This document shows, one piece after another, positions 11,094 to 23,244 of a stretch of 64,000 bases of DNA. Positions within the stretch are counted from its first letter, which is position 1, and every line of letters starts with the position of its first letter. Made by a program: the position numbers and the translations under genes. Source of the stretch: Cryptomeria japonica (taxonomy: Eukaryota; Streptophyta; Pinopsida; Cupressales; Cupressaceae); NCBI RefSeq assembly GCF_030272615.1, contig NC_081408.1, positions 399,993,889 to 400,057,888 of the forward strand, written 5' to 3'. Under the pieces are notes generated by a model that saw only the letters and a list, made by a program, of their open reading frames with translations, was not told the DNA's origin and did not search any database.

Positions 11094-13766
11094 AAGTATC
11101 AGCAGAAAGAGAAAATACCACAAAAACAGTGAAAAAGAAGAAAAAGCCTAAAAATTAGAAAAACAAAAAAATCCCTAAAAATCACAAAACAAAAAATACA
11201 AAAAAGGTGTAAAACAGCGAAAATAGAAAAAAGAAAAATCAAATATGGAAAAAATGCAATAAATTTAGATGGTGAAAACCTGGTAAATAGGCACTATCTA
11301 AAGGTGGGTTCCTCCATCTATGAGATCGCTTTGCCCATTTATCCATCCTAGCCCATCTTCTTGCATCCACCTATCCTCGCATATCAATTCTATCTTTCAC
11401 ATCCATTGCTTTGAACCATTAGTAGGAAATATGCAGCTTATCAACAATTATCAATCTTTGATATACTTATCGTAGTCACTGTCTTGGATTTTATCAAAAT
11501 CAATCTGCATTTGTATCCCACTATGGTTTGGATCATCCTTTGTACATCCATAATAAAGTTTGTTTCCGCTGAGGGCAAAATCCTAAACTCCTTTTGATAA
11601 GGGCATCTTTAAAAGCTTCGAAAAACAAAAAACATTCGAAAAACTTAGAAAAACCAAAAACACCTAGGGTTTTGAAATAGATGACAAACAACAAGGTAAC
11701 GAAGATCAAAACATTTGTAACCTTTGGATCATGAGACTCAGAATACAAAGATTCAACTAGCAAGTACCGAAGGATTATCAATGATCATTCATCAAGATGA
11801 TTATATAAGTTAATGACCATGAGAACATATGTGCGACACACAAGATTCAGTGTTTATATCTTGATTTTTGCCAATCATGTGTCCTACGCAACTCGATGAT
11901 GTCCATGACTAGAGGAGCTATGATGGAGCATGATTATTTTCTTTGTTTGTTGTCTATGTTTTATCTCTTAGTAAGGTATGTACTTGTCTAAGGATATGAT
12001 CGGTAAAAGATCATGGAGGACGTTTTGAGTCATGCATGAAAAGGGATAATCCTTATCTGTTCTACAATAAATACTCAGGTCAACTTGAATCATTATATCA
12101 AGTTGCTTGTATTAACTTTCTATATCAAAATCCATGTAAGAAACGTTCAGGTCAACTTGAATCATTGTATCAAGTTGCTTGTATTTTCTTACAACATTTA
12201 AAAGCTCAATGATGAAATCAAGCACTGTTACAAGACAACATTTGAGGAATGGCGATATCATTTAAGTTAGATCATTTTGGATTAATTCATTGTCAGTTGC
12301 ATTATAAGCATTTTATTTGAGATCAACGTTCAAAATAAAGATTGAGTATATTTGGACAAACAAAAACAATTTCATTAGTTTGCATTCAATTATCTAGGTT
12401 CATTTCATTTAGGTTTGCATGTTATTATAATCATCATGTCATTTATCATTCATCATTTATTAATTGGATTCATTTTAATTGCATTAAGGATTGCACTAGT
12501 GTCATTTGCATTGATCATATCATTATTAGTTTCATTAGATTCATTTATCATTATCATCTTTTTTATTTAGATATCATTAGTTTCATTTAGAATCATTTTC
12601 ATTAGGTTCATTTAATTGCATTTGTGCATTTAGAATCATTAACCATATTATTACATCATCATTGTTTATATTTCATCACCTAATCATTATAAGCATTATC
12701 ATACATAATCGTCATATTAAATTAAAAAACTCAAAATCATTTTATCATTTCATCATCATATGCATATACATCATGGAATATAAAGGAAAGGAAATATCAT
12801 TATCATATCATCCATGTAATCAATATCATCATCATATCAACCATGTAATAACTACATATGAATCATCAAAGCATCATTCATATAATCAATGAATATAGAA
12901 CATATAGATCATCATAACAACTAAAGGAAAGTAACATCATCATAGCATCATCCATAAAATCACTGCATATATGTCATATAGGTCATCATCATCAAAGTAG
13001 CATGTATAATCAATCATGAATCAAAGCATCATATAGAGTCCATGTCTGCATATCATCATAAACAATAAACAGTCCAAGTATACAATGATATCAAATAAAT
13101 AATCAATTAAATACAATGTCTCGTGATATAGATCAATGTCTCATATCAATATGTCAACTAGAACAAATATTGCCACTCTATTTAGGCCTCATTGATCCTT
13201 ATGCTACCCCGTGGATAAATTAATACATCTAGATCCTCCTGCAACATGATATCAACAAAATGTCATTTATTGATCAATCAATCACTTTGATCAATCAATT
13301 AGCTATCCTATCCGCTCACTTGAGATTTTTGTCAATCTCTTTGAGCACATATTAGTTACACTCATTCATCATGAGGTTACGCATCTAGTCTATCCAATCT
13401 TGAGTTTACATAATTGAGGTTCATCAATCATGAAGTCAATCAAACTCTATCCTATCAGATCATCAAAGCTTCAAGCTTATATCATTGACCCTCATTGATC
13501 ATGAGGTCAATCAAACTCTATCAATCATCAAATCAAGAAGAATATCAAAGTAATCAAAGAGTGAACATTTTCATCAACCAAAGTTGTAGAAATTTAAATC
13601 ATTTTCTCGTGAGATTAATCACTCCATCAAATTTTCCAAAAATTTCACAATCAATCTCCCAAGGGGGCACACAATCAAGATTTTCATCTTTGTTAGACGC
13701 ATTATTGAGACTTGATTTAATCTTTCAAACATTGTTGTCTCAACATCATTTCAAAGAGGGGAAAAA
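11094..13766 (+). other. Long post-pol untranslated region of element A
   Basis: No gene is supported here. The stretch begins A-rich (11100-11260), then carries segments shared with the LARD. CATCTATGAGATCGCTTTGC occurs at about 11315 and again at 32936. GAGGGCAAAATCC occurs at about 11570 and its relative at about 33200. A pair of CAACTTGA...TCAAGTTG inverted repeats lies at 12081-12177. From 12340 to 13120 the DNA is simple and rich in ATCATT and CATCAT, so the open frames there are composition artefacts. A purine-rich tract AAAGAGGGGAAAAA (13753-13766) directly precedes the LTR and is the likely polypurine tract. Confidence 0.75.
12081..12177 (+). repeat. Two tandem inverted repeats in the 3' untranslated region
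   Basis: Two copies of CAACTTGA-9 nt-TCAAGTTG lie at 12081-12105 and 12153-12177, inside a duplicated unit of about 72 bp (TCAGGTCAACTTGAATCATT). Each would fold as an 8-bp stem. Related but slightly decayed copies occur in the LARD at 33714-33738 and 33786-33810 with identical 72-bp spacing. Confidence 0.8.
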
Positions 13767-14895
13767 TGTATACACATAAAATTGGCTATGAGCAATTAAA
13801 TAAATATTTTATATTTATTTAATAATTATTCTTCTATTAAATAGTTAATTTGAAAAGATTAATTTATTTAATTCATTTCATATTCTTCTACAAATTAATT
13901 TAATTAAAATATTTAGTTAATTAATTCATTTATCATTTCTTGTAATCAGTTAATTAAATATCTTATATTTAATTAACTTCTATCCATTATCATATAGTCT
14001 CATCAATTAAATAATTTCTTAATTATTTAATCTTCCTTTTCCAACTCGCCCTCATCTCCACATCATCTTCCTCTTTGCCAAATCATCAATCATGTGGCTA
14101 AAGATATTAATATTTTTTAATTTTAATAAGCATCGTTATCTTCAACTTCCAATTTTATTCTTCAAATAATGTGTACGTACACACATTCCTCAACCTCCCT
14201 ATATTCTCTGCAACCTTCCTACATATTTGGAGGAAGTTGAGTCCACTTGTCCTCTTATCCCTAAATCTTCTCCAACTATCCTATATTCTCTCAAGTCTTC
14301 TTCTCAGTCAAGGTGAGCCTCCTGACACTTGGCTTCTCCTTCCACCTTTTCTTCCATCCTGTAGGTGTAGGAGGGAAATCTTCCACCTTTCTCTCTCACA
14401 TCTTAACCTCTTTCTCATAGCTATCCAATTTGCAAGATTTAATAATGATTGTTAATCTCTGCCACCTAAGCTTATGCACTCAAAAATCTATAAATAGAGA
14501 CCTCCTAAGCCATTTTTGAAACTAATAGCTTATCTTATAGTCAATTAGGGGTCTTTATCTTTGCATCTATGAGTTCATTTGTTCAAAATTTTTAGAGTTG
14601 TTTTTGATAAATTTACCATAAATCATTATCATAGTTTATCTTAGCATATCATATTAACCACTGGTCCATTCCACACTTGCCATCTTGGAAGTTACCAGTA
14701 CTTGTCTGAGAGCAAAATCATCTGCAACCAAGAACAATGGGGTTAGGACACAATGAGACATAAATCGTGAAGGTAAAATATTTTCTTTTCTTTTTCATTT
14801 CATGTTGTTTCATTGGTTGAAGCTTGAGTTATATTTGCTTGATAGACTAATTATTTTATAGGTTTAATATTTGAGGTGAAACTTAAGTTGATACA
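13767..14895 (+). mobile_element. 3' LTR of element A (LTR A)
   Basis: It starts TGTATACACATAAAATTGGC right after the purine-rich tract and ends GATACA. Along its length it matches LTR B (26178-27311) and LTR C (34850-36008) of the LARD. Shared features include the ATTTAATTAA-rich first 300 bp, the CAACTCGCCCTCAT stretch, the TATA box (TATAAATA, 14489-14496) and the end block with GGACACAATGAGACATAA. It is clearly more diverged from B and C than they are from each other. The 5' partner lies outside the window or is lost. Minus-strand coding DNA of another element abuts its right end. Confidence 0.85.
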
Positions 14896-15072
14896 CTTTC
14901 AACAAGCTCTCTACATCCCGTGGAGTAAGAACCAACCTTTGGTCATGTTCTTTCTCTTGTCTTTTCTCCGTTTCCTCTTCTTGATCTCGTTGCTGCTCCT
15001 ACGGACCCTAATCATCTACATGCATAGGAGTCACCTATGGAAGTTTTGATACCTTTGCACGACAAGATCCCT
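14896..15072. other. Short spacer right of LTR A
   Basis: Read on the minus strand, this is an acidic/basic stretch that continues past the stop of the extra ORF (15073). It is cut by LTR A. No independent gene is visible. Confidence 0.5.
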
Positions 15073-17311
15073 TTATTTCTCTACACTAGAAGGAGTCATT
15101 CTTTTTCTATTTTTAGGCTCTACCTTCTTTGTTGTTGGCTCAGCCTCCTCTTGGTCTGAGTCTAAATCCACAATATGAATAGTTATTGTCTCAGTTGTAG
15201 GAGTCATTGCAGGCGTAGGCATATGTGAAGGAATAAAAGATGGAGTGGGAGTTGTTGTAACCAAGGGTGGAGGTGGTGTTGAAACAGTAGCTACACCAGA
15301 TGCGGTCGATGTGGTGGATGGTGTTGTTGTAGCAGTAGTGGTTGGGATAGCAGTTGTTATAGTAGGGGTAGAGGTACTAGAGGGTTGAGTCTCTTGAGAA
15401 GGTTTTTCTAGCATTGTTGTAACACCCTCAATGGAAGGCCTAACATGATGAATTTATGCCTGTGGTTTGACCCCTAGGCCCACCATAATCCTTAAACTAG
15501 CCCGTTTCGCTATATATTATGCCTCTTTCATTTTCTCATTTAATTTCTACCTCAATTCTTTTGTATTCAAAGGAGTTTCAGCTTCCTCCTCCAGATATGT
15601 AGAGGTGTTATTCCTCAACTCTGATCAGGTTCTCCTTGTATACTCCTTATGTATTCTTGATTAAGGATTGTCAGTTAGGATATTCTTTTGTTTACCCTTG
15701 GAGGCAGCTGGTTTAATCCTCAGACCTAACCATTTCTTGGTTCTATCTATCACTGATTGAGGACTTGTATCAATATCCACCACTTCCTATTGTGACCATC
15801 TGATTGGAGGAAGCGGCCTCTTATCTATTCTTGTTTCCTTATACATTGGATATAGAAAAATACCATCATCATACAATTTTTTGGGTAGCTTGGTCTCAAT
15901 ACTAAAGTCTCTTATTTGTGGAACAGTGAGGCAATGGTAATATTTATCTCTTGCCTCAAAGATATCCTGAAGATTGGCCCAAAAATTCTCTAGGGAAGGT
16001 TGATGTCCTTCATATACTTTTGGCATCAATCCTTTTAATTTATTGTATGGATCATAAAATTTCATGGCATAATTAAAAGGATTCAACTATAGGTCCTGTA
16101 GTTCTTGTTCAATAGATTTTGCCACATGAATTTTCTAACATGAAAAGAATGATAAATTTAAAGGGAAGTCTTCACCTATAACCCCTGTCTTATGTCTTGA
16201 CGACAACAAATTTTGCAAGTGCACCATCTGCCTTGCGTACTCCAATAAAATTATTCTATCCGTACAGTGTCTAGGCAAAAAAAATTGGTCTCTAGTGAAC
16301 CCACTTACTCTCAGATAAGTAGAATGGGAGTTTTGTATGAACCAACACCCCCACTTATTTACTAGCTCCATTGCCTCCTTGCTTAGCCTAAACCTCGTGT
16401 CACCTGTTAACTTTATGATGATGGGAAACAAAAATGTGTCATTGATTCTCTTATAGTGCAATTTGGACTCTTTCAATGGAAATTGTGTGCAATATTCCCA
16501 CATGATGTTTTGCCCTTCATCTTCACCCAATCTTCCCTCGGTCTCTAGCCCTAGGAATTGACCTGATCTGGTTGCCACCCAAACAACATAAGATATAAAG
16601 AAAAATTTCTTTGTGGTGTGTACTTCTTTGAGTTGGTCTCTTATGTTATCAGACAAAATTTGAGCCGAGTTGTAGTATTAATGTCCATCTAGAATAGTTA
16701 ACATGAATGAGAACATCCATGGCTGGAAGTGTCTGCATGCAGGTTTGTCAAAGGCCTTGCTAAGCATTATTATCATATTTCTTTGTGGTTCTTCAAAATT
16801 CCACCTCAAAATTTCATTTGCCTTTATGCCTGTTTTCCTCTCTTCCTCAAGCCATTCCTCATTCATTCTCTTCTTGCATTGGCTCGTATTTTGATTCCAT
16901 TCCCTTTTTTCGCCTTCCTCCCCCTTGACCAATACCTCCCTCCTAGTGGGAATCTAGAGGACTAGGTCCAACATATTTGGTTACAAATCAATCACCAGTT
17001 TCCCATCAGTATCGACACATTGCCTAGTGGCGACTAGGTTATAGAATTGTGCAACTTGCATTGATTGTGAGAAAACAATCACCTTTACTAGACCAAATCT
17101 TTTAATTCGCCTATATTTTGTACTCAATCCAAGTTTCTCCAATTTCTTTTCTATATCTTCGACCTCTATATGCCCAATCTCGATGTCAATAACCCATTGG
17201 ATGGTATCCTCCAGCTTGGAGGTGTATGTTCGCCCTTGGTATTAATATTTCATGATGAATAGCAGCTTATCAAGATCTTTCACTTTTGGGAAGATTCCAT
17301 TAAACACGACT
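15073..17311 (-). pseudogene. Extra sense ORF of the minus-strand Tat-like element (unknown function)
   Basis: Reading from 17311 down, the conceptual protein starts just after a TTTTGCAG that resembles a splice acceptor. It opens with FPKVKDLDKLLFIMKY, then LEDTIQWVIDIEIGHIEVED (about 17230-17130). Further blocks are at 16932-16678 (Glu/Lys-rich then hydrophobic), 16656-16135, 16086-15787 (YDPYNKLKGLMPKVYEGHQP), and a Thr/Pro-rich tail with DLDSDQEEAE ending at 15073. Stops and shifts separate the blocks. I see no zinc knuckle and no gag core. It lies downstream of integrase and in the same sense, so it is either the additional ORF known from many Tat-lineage elements or the gag-position ORF of a second, tandem copy. 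It has no assigned function. Confidence 0.6.
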
Positions 17312-17376
17312 AAACCTGCAAAACAAACCAAACAAGAATAAAAAACTACTCAAAGAGAAAACTCTGCAAAACAGCT

Positions 17377-18622
17377 CACCTTGGGACTCCGAGATCCCAA
17401 GGTTCCGAGGTGAGAAAACACAAAAACCACGAAGGAAACTCGAGAGTCCAGGATTCCAAGGTCCTGGACTCAGCCCACTAGCAAAACTAAAAAACTCGGA
17501 ACCCCAAGGACCCAGGATACCAAACTCATCAAAAGCACAAAAGGAGACCACTTCAAGAACTCATGTTTCCGAAGTGGTGAGACCCTTGACAGAAAACAAA
17601 CTCAGGACTTCGGGGTTTTGAAGTTCTGGGGTGGGACTCAAAAATGAAATGAAAACCTTGAAAAAATTGGAGTCCTCATAAACTACAAAGATGGAGCAGA
17701 AAAGAGCTCGGGACCCCCAGACTATGGGATTTCAAGTTGAAAAGACATGCAAAAAGAAACTAATTCGGGAACGCGGGAACCCGGGTTTCTGAATTAGCTT
17801 GACCCAAAACCTAAAACCACCAAGACCATCATTTTGGGAACTTGGAGACTTGAGTTTCCAAAGTGGTGGGAAACAAACAAACAAACAAAAGAAAACCCCA
17901 CGACGGTTATTTCAGGAACTCGGGAACCTGGGTTTTTGAAGTAACACAAAAACAAACAACAAAATAAAAGACTATCATTTTGGTAACTCGAGAACCTAGG
18001 TTTCCGAAATGATATGACAATGAGGAAAACCCCAACCCAAAACTTTGGGAATCTAAGATTCTGAGGTTAGGGCACAATAGAAAAAAGAAAAACAAAAAAA
18101 ACAAGCAAAATCTAACCAAAAGCACATGCAAATCCAAATGAGGAAAGCGAGAAATCCACCTACCTTGCATGAAAAGGGAAGATGGTGCTTAATCGGGCGC
18201 ACGAGAATGCAAAATCACAAGGTCAGAGCTTTGAATTTGGATGAATGAGTGCACAAATGAGCTCCAAAATGACCTCCAACCATATTTATACCCCCAACTA
18301 GGCACCACATTAAATGTGACTTCGAGAACCTGGGAACTTGGGTTTTTGAAGTGCAACACAGACAACAAGCTCGGAACCCCGGGGACCTAGAATACTGAAC
18401 TAACAAAATAGAAAACCAACTCAAGAGTTTAGGAACCCAAACATCTGGGGTGATAAACAAAAGGCAAACAAACACTTCGGGAGTCCGGGAACCCAAACTT
18501 CCAAAGGGATGTTCCGAAACAAAAGAAAACTCAAAAAATCAGGAACCCGAACTTCAGAGCAAGGAACCAAAAACAAGAAAAGGTCACCTTGGGACTTTGG
18601 GAACCCGAACTTCTGAGGTGGC
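17377..18622. repeat. Array of about 17 spaced palindromic 30-37-bp units
   Basis: About 17 related units, each an imperfect palindrome, are spread over 1.25 kb and separated by A-rich spacers (AAACAAACAAAC). The approximate consensus is GGGAACTCGGGAACCCGGG flanked by TTC...GAAGT. Units lie near 17379, 17437, 17494, 17549, 17600, 17705, 17761, 17831, 17907, 17970, 18041, 18318, 18369, 18420, 18474, 18538 and 18587. The best palindromes are at 17761-17797 and 17907-17944. They sit between the extra ORF and integrase of the minus-strand element. The open frames that cross them are by-products of the repeats. Confidence 0.85.
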
Positions 18623-19796
18623 CAAAGAAAAAACTAAAAAAATAAAGGAAAACAAACAGAAAAAGATAAAAAAGGGGGACCCATATTTTCATGGGAAATA
18701 AAAATGATGGGACTAGATATGCAAGGCATAACAAATGGCGACTATCTGGGAAAAATGACTCTAGGCATTTTAGAAATTCAAAATTTCTAGTTTATCTGAC
18801 ACCTAAGGCTGCTATCATTCAAAACAATGTATAAGAGAAAAAGATGAGTGAACTCATGAACAAGCAACCGAATCTAAAACTGAACAAGATCAACTCTTAA
18901 GTGTGTGTGTATTATTTATTACTCCATCGTTTTCAATAGTGAAGATAAACAAAGGAAATTGGGCCCAAGCTACGTAGGTGAAGTCAATCAATGTGTTTTG
19001 TGCAAGGTTATCCTGGGCATACCTCTACTGCCAACCAAGCGTCCATAGCCCTAATAGAGATACCTCTGGATCTCATCAAGAAGTGCTCCACTGCCAGCCA
19101 AGCATCCATAGCCTCAGTGGAGATTACTTGAAACACCCAAATTTAGTTGTTGCAAGTGAATTATTTATTTTCTCTTTCTTTTTATTTTTGTTTGTAGAAT
19201 ATATTTCACCTCAAAGAATATAGAGCAATTATTTCTTCATAACCTTAAAGAAACTTTCAAACATTGAAGTTTGATTACTGGGTTGGGAGCCACGGTGGAC
19301 AACGTGAAACATTCTGACTTCTGATTTTTCACTTGGAAACAAGTTCTTTAGACATCTTACAATTTTTTTTGATGTAACTTAGTGTGATGATGGTGCTGAG
19401 TAATCAGGTTAGCCTTCTCCAATTGAGAGTCAAGAACTCAAATCATAATTAAACCATTACATATCACCTTGGATGAATGTAGACAAAGATTTAAAGATTA
19501 ACCAAGCAATAATGAAGTTAGAAAGAGCAAAGAATCGAAGTCTCTCAATATTTTCCAACTTGTTATGCAAAGAACATCCATCCTATAGAATTTTTGGAAA
19601 TAAGCATGCATCTCGATGCACAAAATGAAAACAAACAAAACTAAAAAAACAAACCAAAGAGGACTAGAAAGAAAACAAACAAGCAACCAAAACAAAATTG
19701 AACAACCAATAAGCAAACCCAAGAAAACAACAAAACAACAAACCAAAAAAAAATGACTAAACTACTATAGTACAAAAGATCCAGCTCCATTGAGGA
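18623..19796 (-). other. Post-integrase non-coding region with twin hairpin (minus element)
   Basis: No gene is supported. The stretch from about 19440 to 18960 on the minus strand matches the LARD at about 30640-31030. Shared pieces include GTGAAAAATC, then CCACCGTG/CCACTGTA, then the two hairpins, then GTAGCTxGGCC. The region right after the integrase stop (19600-19790) is T-rich on the minus strand. Confidence 0.65.
19020..19122 (-). other. Twin hairpin with conserved loop, copy 1
   Basis: On the minus strand, hairpin 1 (19122-19086, 37 nt) has stem CTCCACTG/CAGTGGAG. Hairpin 2 (19062-19020) has stem TATCTCTA/TAGAGGTA with one G-U pair. Each loop contains GGCTATGGAxGCTTGG(C/T)TGGC. A 23-nt spacer separates them. 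The plus-strand copy in the LARD at 30869-30967 has the same lengths. Function unknown; a packaging, dimerisation or RNA-export signal is possible but only inferred. Confidence 0.7.
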
Positions 19797-20960
19797 TTAA
19801 TCAAAATAATGCTTGAGAAACTGACCATTGATGGGCAATGGTACAATCTCTCTAGTCAAAGAGCTCAATCGAAAGGTGTTTTCTCCTAAGATCTCAGAAA
19901 TCTAATAAGGACATAACCATAATATCTCAAACTTATGATGATCACCCTTCTTTTCCTTGGCCTTGTCCCATAAAAATACTAAATCAGAGACCCAGAATGC
20001 TTTCACCTTGGCTCTTTTATCAAACTATCGCTTAATGACTGCTTGATGCTTAGCAAAGTGTTGCAAGGTATTTATCATTTTCTCATCAAGTTTTAATAAA
20101 TTCAAGAGGCGAACTTCTACCTAGTCCTCAAATTCAAGTTCTTTCATCAGTTGAAGGACAGGGATTTGTAGATTGACTGGGAAAACATGCTTTTGGCCAT
20201 AAACAAGATAGTATGGATAAGTCCCTAGGGTGGCTTTAACTCTGGTGCAGTCAACCCATAGGGCATATCTTAATTGATTGTGCCAATCCCTATGGTTTTT
20301 CTCAAGTAACTTCTTAATAACATCTAAAATGTTTTTATTCGTGGATTCATCTACTCCATTTCCTTGTGGGTAATAATTAGATGAAAATTTCAGAACTACC
20401 TTGTACTCATATGACCATTGCATCAATTGTGTTGAAGTAAAAGTTGGGCCATTATCACATACCAGAGTGAACGATATACCAAACCAAGTGACAATATACT
20501 CATCAAGGAATTTGAGAATAATTTTTGCAGTGGCATTCTTGCATGGTATGGCTTCCATCCATCGGGTGCAATAATCCATTGCAGTGAGAATGAACTTGTG
20601 TCCTATAGATGAGTTAGGATTAATAACACTCACAAAATGTAATGCCCATTGGGAAAATGGTCTTACCTCGAATACTAGTTGGAGAGGCATGGCAGGGTTC
20701 CTCTCCCTGGAAGCAGCCATTTGGCATGTGTGACAATGATAGACATGTTCATGGGTATCTTTTAAAATGTTGGTCTAGTAGTATCCATCCTTCAAAATAT
20801 GGTATGTTGTTGCATCCGCTGACCCCTGGCTTGTACCATATTTCCCATGGATTTCCTCTATCATCTTACGGGCTTCCTGGTGATCAAGACATCGAAGGTA
20901 AATACCTTAGTAGTTCTTTCTATAAAGTGTTAAATCCTTGATCATGTAATTTGCACTCTT
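19797..20960 (-). pseudogene. Integrase of the minus-strand Tat-like element
   Basis: Reading from 20960 down, the zinc-binding part shows IHGKYG, then CHTCQMAA at about 20740. The core follows at 20720-20121, an open frame of 199 codons. The first catalytic Asp is replaced: the motif reads WALHFVSVI where the family has an Asp before the Phe. The second Asp (VCDNGPTF) and the Glu (GVDESTNK) remain. The C-terminal tail ILWLCPY..SEILGENTFRL...INGQFLKHYF ends at a stop at 19797. Lost catalytic Asp plus stops make it dead. Confidence 0.85.
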
Positions 20961-21703
20961 GATCCTTAAAGATCTTCTTTGTTTAGCCACCAACCCCTTA
21001 GGACACTTGTTATTCAACAAGATGAAGACCAAGTCAGTGTACCATGGGTCTTGAGTGAATGATTGTAGCATATACTATTGGCACTGGATATGAGGGATAT
21101 CAGTTGCCATAGCTTGCGACAAACCTGACCTCTAACTAACCTCATTGGATGCATTTCTAGATCAAATCTTGTAGAATAGCCATCCATTTTCCTTGGCACT
21201 CCCCTAGCTCTGATTGCATGAGTAATGACTTAATCGCTTAATCAGGTACAATTGCATATATCTTGTTCCTCAAGATATAATGTCTAAACTTCTTAACTGC
21301 TCTTACCAGGGTGAAATCTTACTTCTCGAGAGCAGAATATCATACCTCAACACTTTTTGAAAGGTGAACTCATGAATGCAATTGGTTTTTCATCCCTTGC
21401 TTGCCTTTGCATCAAAAAAATGACACTTGAATGCAATAAGGCAAAAGAGTATATGTAAAATGGGAGAGTATAATCAAGACTAGTCAGTATGGGAGATTCT
21501 ACAATGGCTTCTTGATCTGGGCAAACACCTCTTTTGCTTCAGCATTCCACTCAATATTGGCATCCTTCTGCATCATCTCGTTTAGTGACTTGACTATCTC
21601 TACAAATTCGGTGATGATTTTTCTTACAAAATTAATCTTTCCAAAGAAAGACCTCATTTCTTATTTTACTCCCAGGCATCTATAATTTCAATAATACTTC
21701 CAC
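20961..21703 (-). pseudogene. Ty3-type RNase H of the minus-strand element (heavily decayed)
   Basis: Remnants on the minus strand include MMQKDANIEWNAEAKEVFAQIKKP (about 21580-21510, connection to RNase H). FALLHSS, MKNQLHS, and a VRAVKKFRHYILRNKIYAIVPD stretch (about 21305-21235) follow, then ELGECQGKWMA (about 21200). Several stops and frameshifts are present. It lies between RT and integrase as expected for this family. Confidence 0.75.
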
Positions 21704-22846
21704 TCAGTCTAGGCCGATAGATATTCCTCTTTTGGAGATCACATGACCAAGGAACTTCCCTTCAGTAACCCCGAACACACGCTTATTGGGATTAAGGGAT
21801 ATCCCATACTTTTGGCATCTTTCTAGAACTTTGTGCAGGTGGTCTAGATGATCTCCCCTAACTTTGGAGAATATGGTGAGGTCCTCTATATAAATGATGG
21901 TGCATTTACCAATAAAGTCCTTGAAGGTTGTGTACATCGCTCTCTAAAATGTTGCCCAAGCATTAATAAACCCAAACGGCATCCGGTGGTATGCATAAGT
22001 AACCCACTTTGTAGTGAATGTTGTCTTCATGTGGTCTTCATGGTTCACCAACACTTGGTTATATCCAAAATAACCATCAAGGAATGACATTATCTATGAA
22101 CTATTAACAATTTGTAATACCTCATCAAGAGAAGGTAGTGGATAATTATCTTTCTCTAACACTTTATTGAGGTTATGAAAATCAACACAAATTCTAATCT
22201 CTCCATTTTTTTTCCTTACTAGCACCAGATTAGCAACCCAATTGGAGTGGCATACGGGGAAAATAATCCTAGGAGCGAGCAACTTTTGAACTTCCTTAAA
22301 AATTAGGGGCTCTATTAATGAATTGATTGGTCGTTGTTTTTGCCCAAATGGCTTTGTATTGGGTTTTAAAGGTATAACATGTGTGATAATAGATGTATCA
22401 AATTTTTTCAAGTCTTCATATCCCCATGCTACAACATCAATGTATTCCTTCAGGATTTTTATGATTTTCTCCCTCTCAGTGGGAGTGCAAATATTCCCAA
22501 TATAAACTATCTTCTCTTGACCCTCTTGACCAATATTGTGTGGTTCATATTTTCTAGCATCCGAATTTGTGGTCAGTCTTTCTTTTATCCTAGGGTTAGA
22601 TTCAAAAAGTTGTTCTAAAGTGACCATACCTTTGGGAATTACATTCATGGGGAGATTGACAATTTCTTCATTACTATCTTCATCAGCAATATCTAATCTA
22701 TCATCTTCATTAATAATTTGTTCCTCAAAAGCACCAGAATTAGCTAGGAAAGCTAGGATGTGTCTATCATTGCCAAAGACTTGGAAATTCTTGATGTTGT
22801 CAAGTACGATAGGTGTGGAGACTAGCTCTATAGAAAATATTTTCAA
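21704..22846 (-). pseudogene. Reverse transcriptase of the minus-strand element
   Basis: The N-terminal 250 codons (22846-22094) are open. An acidic linker is followed by SIITHVIPLKPNTKPF and KKNGEIRICVDFHNLNKV, then YPLPSLDEVLQIV. A stop at 22094 and further breaks follow, with FGYNQVLVNHEDHMKTTFTT and YHRMPFGFINAWATF readable to about 21945. The catalytic box at about 21890 reads YIED instead of the usual YxDD, so one essential Asp is changed to Glu. The piece KYGISLNPNKRVFG..EGKFLGH closes the domain. The order protease, RNase H, RT is discussed under findings. Confidence 0.87.
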
Positions 22847-22865
22847 AGGAGACTAACTTACTAGT

Positions 22866-23244
22866 TCCAGTGTACTTGTTGCTATAGCCAATGCATCTGA
22901 TATTCCATTTCCTTTCTTGGGCACTAACTAGATATTAAAAGCGTCAAAGTCTTCAATCAGTCCCCATACCCAATTTCTATATGTTGCCAACCTTTTATTA
23001 TGACATGCATACTGGCTTCTTATTTTCTTAACTACCAACTCAGAATCTCCTTGTACTTTTAAGCATTTAGCTCCTTTTTATGGGCGAAAAGGAATCTTCT
23101 AACTAAGGATTCATATTCAGTCATATTGTTGGTGTAAGGGAATTGGATTTGATAGAAGGCAAAAAAGGTCTTCTATTTGGGATTGGTTAATTCAACTCCT
23201 GCTCTACTACCTTGTTTAGATTGAGATCCGTCAAACTTTAGAAA
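22866..23244 (-). pseudogene. Archaeal-type RNase H placed between protease and RT
   Basis: On the minus strand, LKFDGSQSKQGSRAGVEL begins at about 23244. Next come TNNMTEYESLVRR (about 23130), VQGDSELVVKKI (about 23060) and GNGISDALAIATSTLEL (ending about 22866). All four acidic catalytic positions (D, E, D, D) are present. One frameshift near 23080 and stops near 23180 and 22930 break it. It matches the second RNase H of Tat-lineage elements in sequence, but it precedes RT rather than following the Ty3 RNase H. Confidence 0.82.

Noticed and set aside
12342-12892. Short ORFs rich in Ile, His, Phe and Ser
   Set aside because: They lie in ATCATT/CATCAT simple sequence in the 3' untranslated region of element A.
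17300-18734. Several 60-90 codon ORFs on both strands
   Set aside because: They cross the palindromic unit array and encode only its translation.
19282-19310. GAGCCACGGTGG read on the minus strand as a primer-binding site
   Set aside because: The surrounding DNA aligns with the LARD interior (about 30680-30720), far from an LTR end, so it is not at a primer-site position.
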